Position numbers and translations under genes: made by a program. Positions 63,856 to 64,000 of a stretch of 64,000 nt of DNA are shown here, piece by piece; within the stretch, counting starts at the first letter, position 1, and every line of letters begins with the position of its first letter. The notes below the pieces were generated by a model. The model ran no database searches and had not been told where the DNA came from. It saw only the letters and a list, made by a program, of their open reading frames with translations. The stretch comes from Labrys wisconsinensis (lineage in GTDB: Bacteria; Pseudomonadota; Alphaproteobacteria; Rhizobiales; Labraceae). Where the stretch lies: contig NZ_JAUSVX010000020.1 in assembly GCF_030814995.1 (NCBI RefSeq), positions 62,001 to 126,000 of the forward strand, read 5' to 3'.

Positions 63856-64000
63856 TCATGCGGCGCGGGCGAAGCCGGCCTCGTTGGCGGCGCGCGCCAC
63901 CAGCGCGGCGAAATCCGGCGCGGGAGCACGCTCGCCGGTGGCGTTGACCAGGCCGGCGGCGCCGTCCAGCGCCCCCGGCACCAGCTCCAGGCCGAGGAAG
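63856..64000 (-). CDS. C-terminal part of an unknown gene (cut by window end)
   Basis: 48 complete codons ending in TGA at 63856-63858, translating to an alanine-rich tail (FLGLELVPGALDG, then FAALVARAANEAGFARAA). Too short to name. Gene order with hss suggests a polyamine-related enzyme, but that is speculation. Confidence 0.6.
   Translation of the reverse strand, partial: FLGLELVPGALDGAAGLVNATGERAPAPDFAALVARAANEAGFARAA

Overview
This is a high-GC (by eye roughly two-thirds G+C), densely coded stretch of bacterial chromosome, best explained as an alphaproteobacterium of the Hyphomicrobiales (Rhizobiales) type living on soil or plant organic matter. The evidence is several ABC importers for sugars, each with its own regulator; a homospermidine synthase (hss); Rhizobiales-style dispersed palindromic repeats; and many short 4-bp ATGA gene overlaps. 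I cannot name the genus from sequence alone. I see no transposase, phage gene or CRISPR array.

Layout. 0-4 kb: amino-acid-type uptake (binding protein, fused permease-ATPase) followed by an M20 amidohydrolase. 4-9.5 kb: leftward operon of a GDSL esterase and a ribose-type importer, divergent from a ROK repressor with a palindromic operator. 9.5-13.2 kb: persulfide dioxygenase-rhodanese, 1-Cys peroxiredoxin and a divergent BTAD regulator. 13.2-21.4 kb: small redox and regulatory genes, including LysE exporter, NmrA-like reductase, AraC, two LysR/SDR divergent pairs, a metal-dependent decarboxylase-like amidohydrolase and an XRE protein. A tRNA-Ser(CGA) lies at 21.5 kb on the minus strand.

21.9-35.9 kb: a large rightward cluster. 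It holds a leaderless binding-protein homologue, IclR, a ribose-type importer with two permeases, an SDR, a CaiB/BaiF CoA-transferase, a crotonase, a mutarotase-like protein, a fused two-domain CoA-transferase homologue and an RraA-like aldolase. Three palindromic repeat elements, one a 328-bp MITE, sit inside it. 35.9-38.3 kb: a leftward set of unknown membrane and beta-sandwich proteins with a 49-residue membrane protein at its head. 38.6-40.7 kb: a class V aminotransferase with nitrile hydratase beta subunit and activator but no alpha subunit.

40.7-52.4 kb: a LacI-controlled cluster with crotonase (divergent), ribose-type importer, CoA-transferase, GMC oxidoreductase, aldehyde dehydrogenase, AroE-like dehydrogenase and DUF993 protein. 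Two copies of a LacI-like operator flank the divergent promoter region. 52.4-60.4 kb: two alpha/beta hydrolases and a MalEFGK-type importer with a GntR regulator. 60.5-64 kb: orphan Phd antitoxin, VOC protein, SDR, hss and the 3' end of one more gene.

The most striking theme is that the two largest clusters each join a sugar-type importer to CoA chemistry (CoA-transferases and crotonases). This suggests uptake of carbohydrate- or cyclitol-like compounds that are oxidised to acids, activated with CoA and cleaved. That pathway reading is inference; the substrates are not visible in the sequence.
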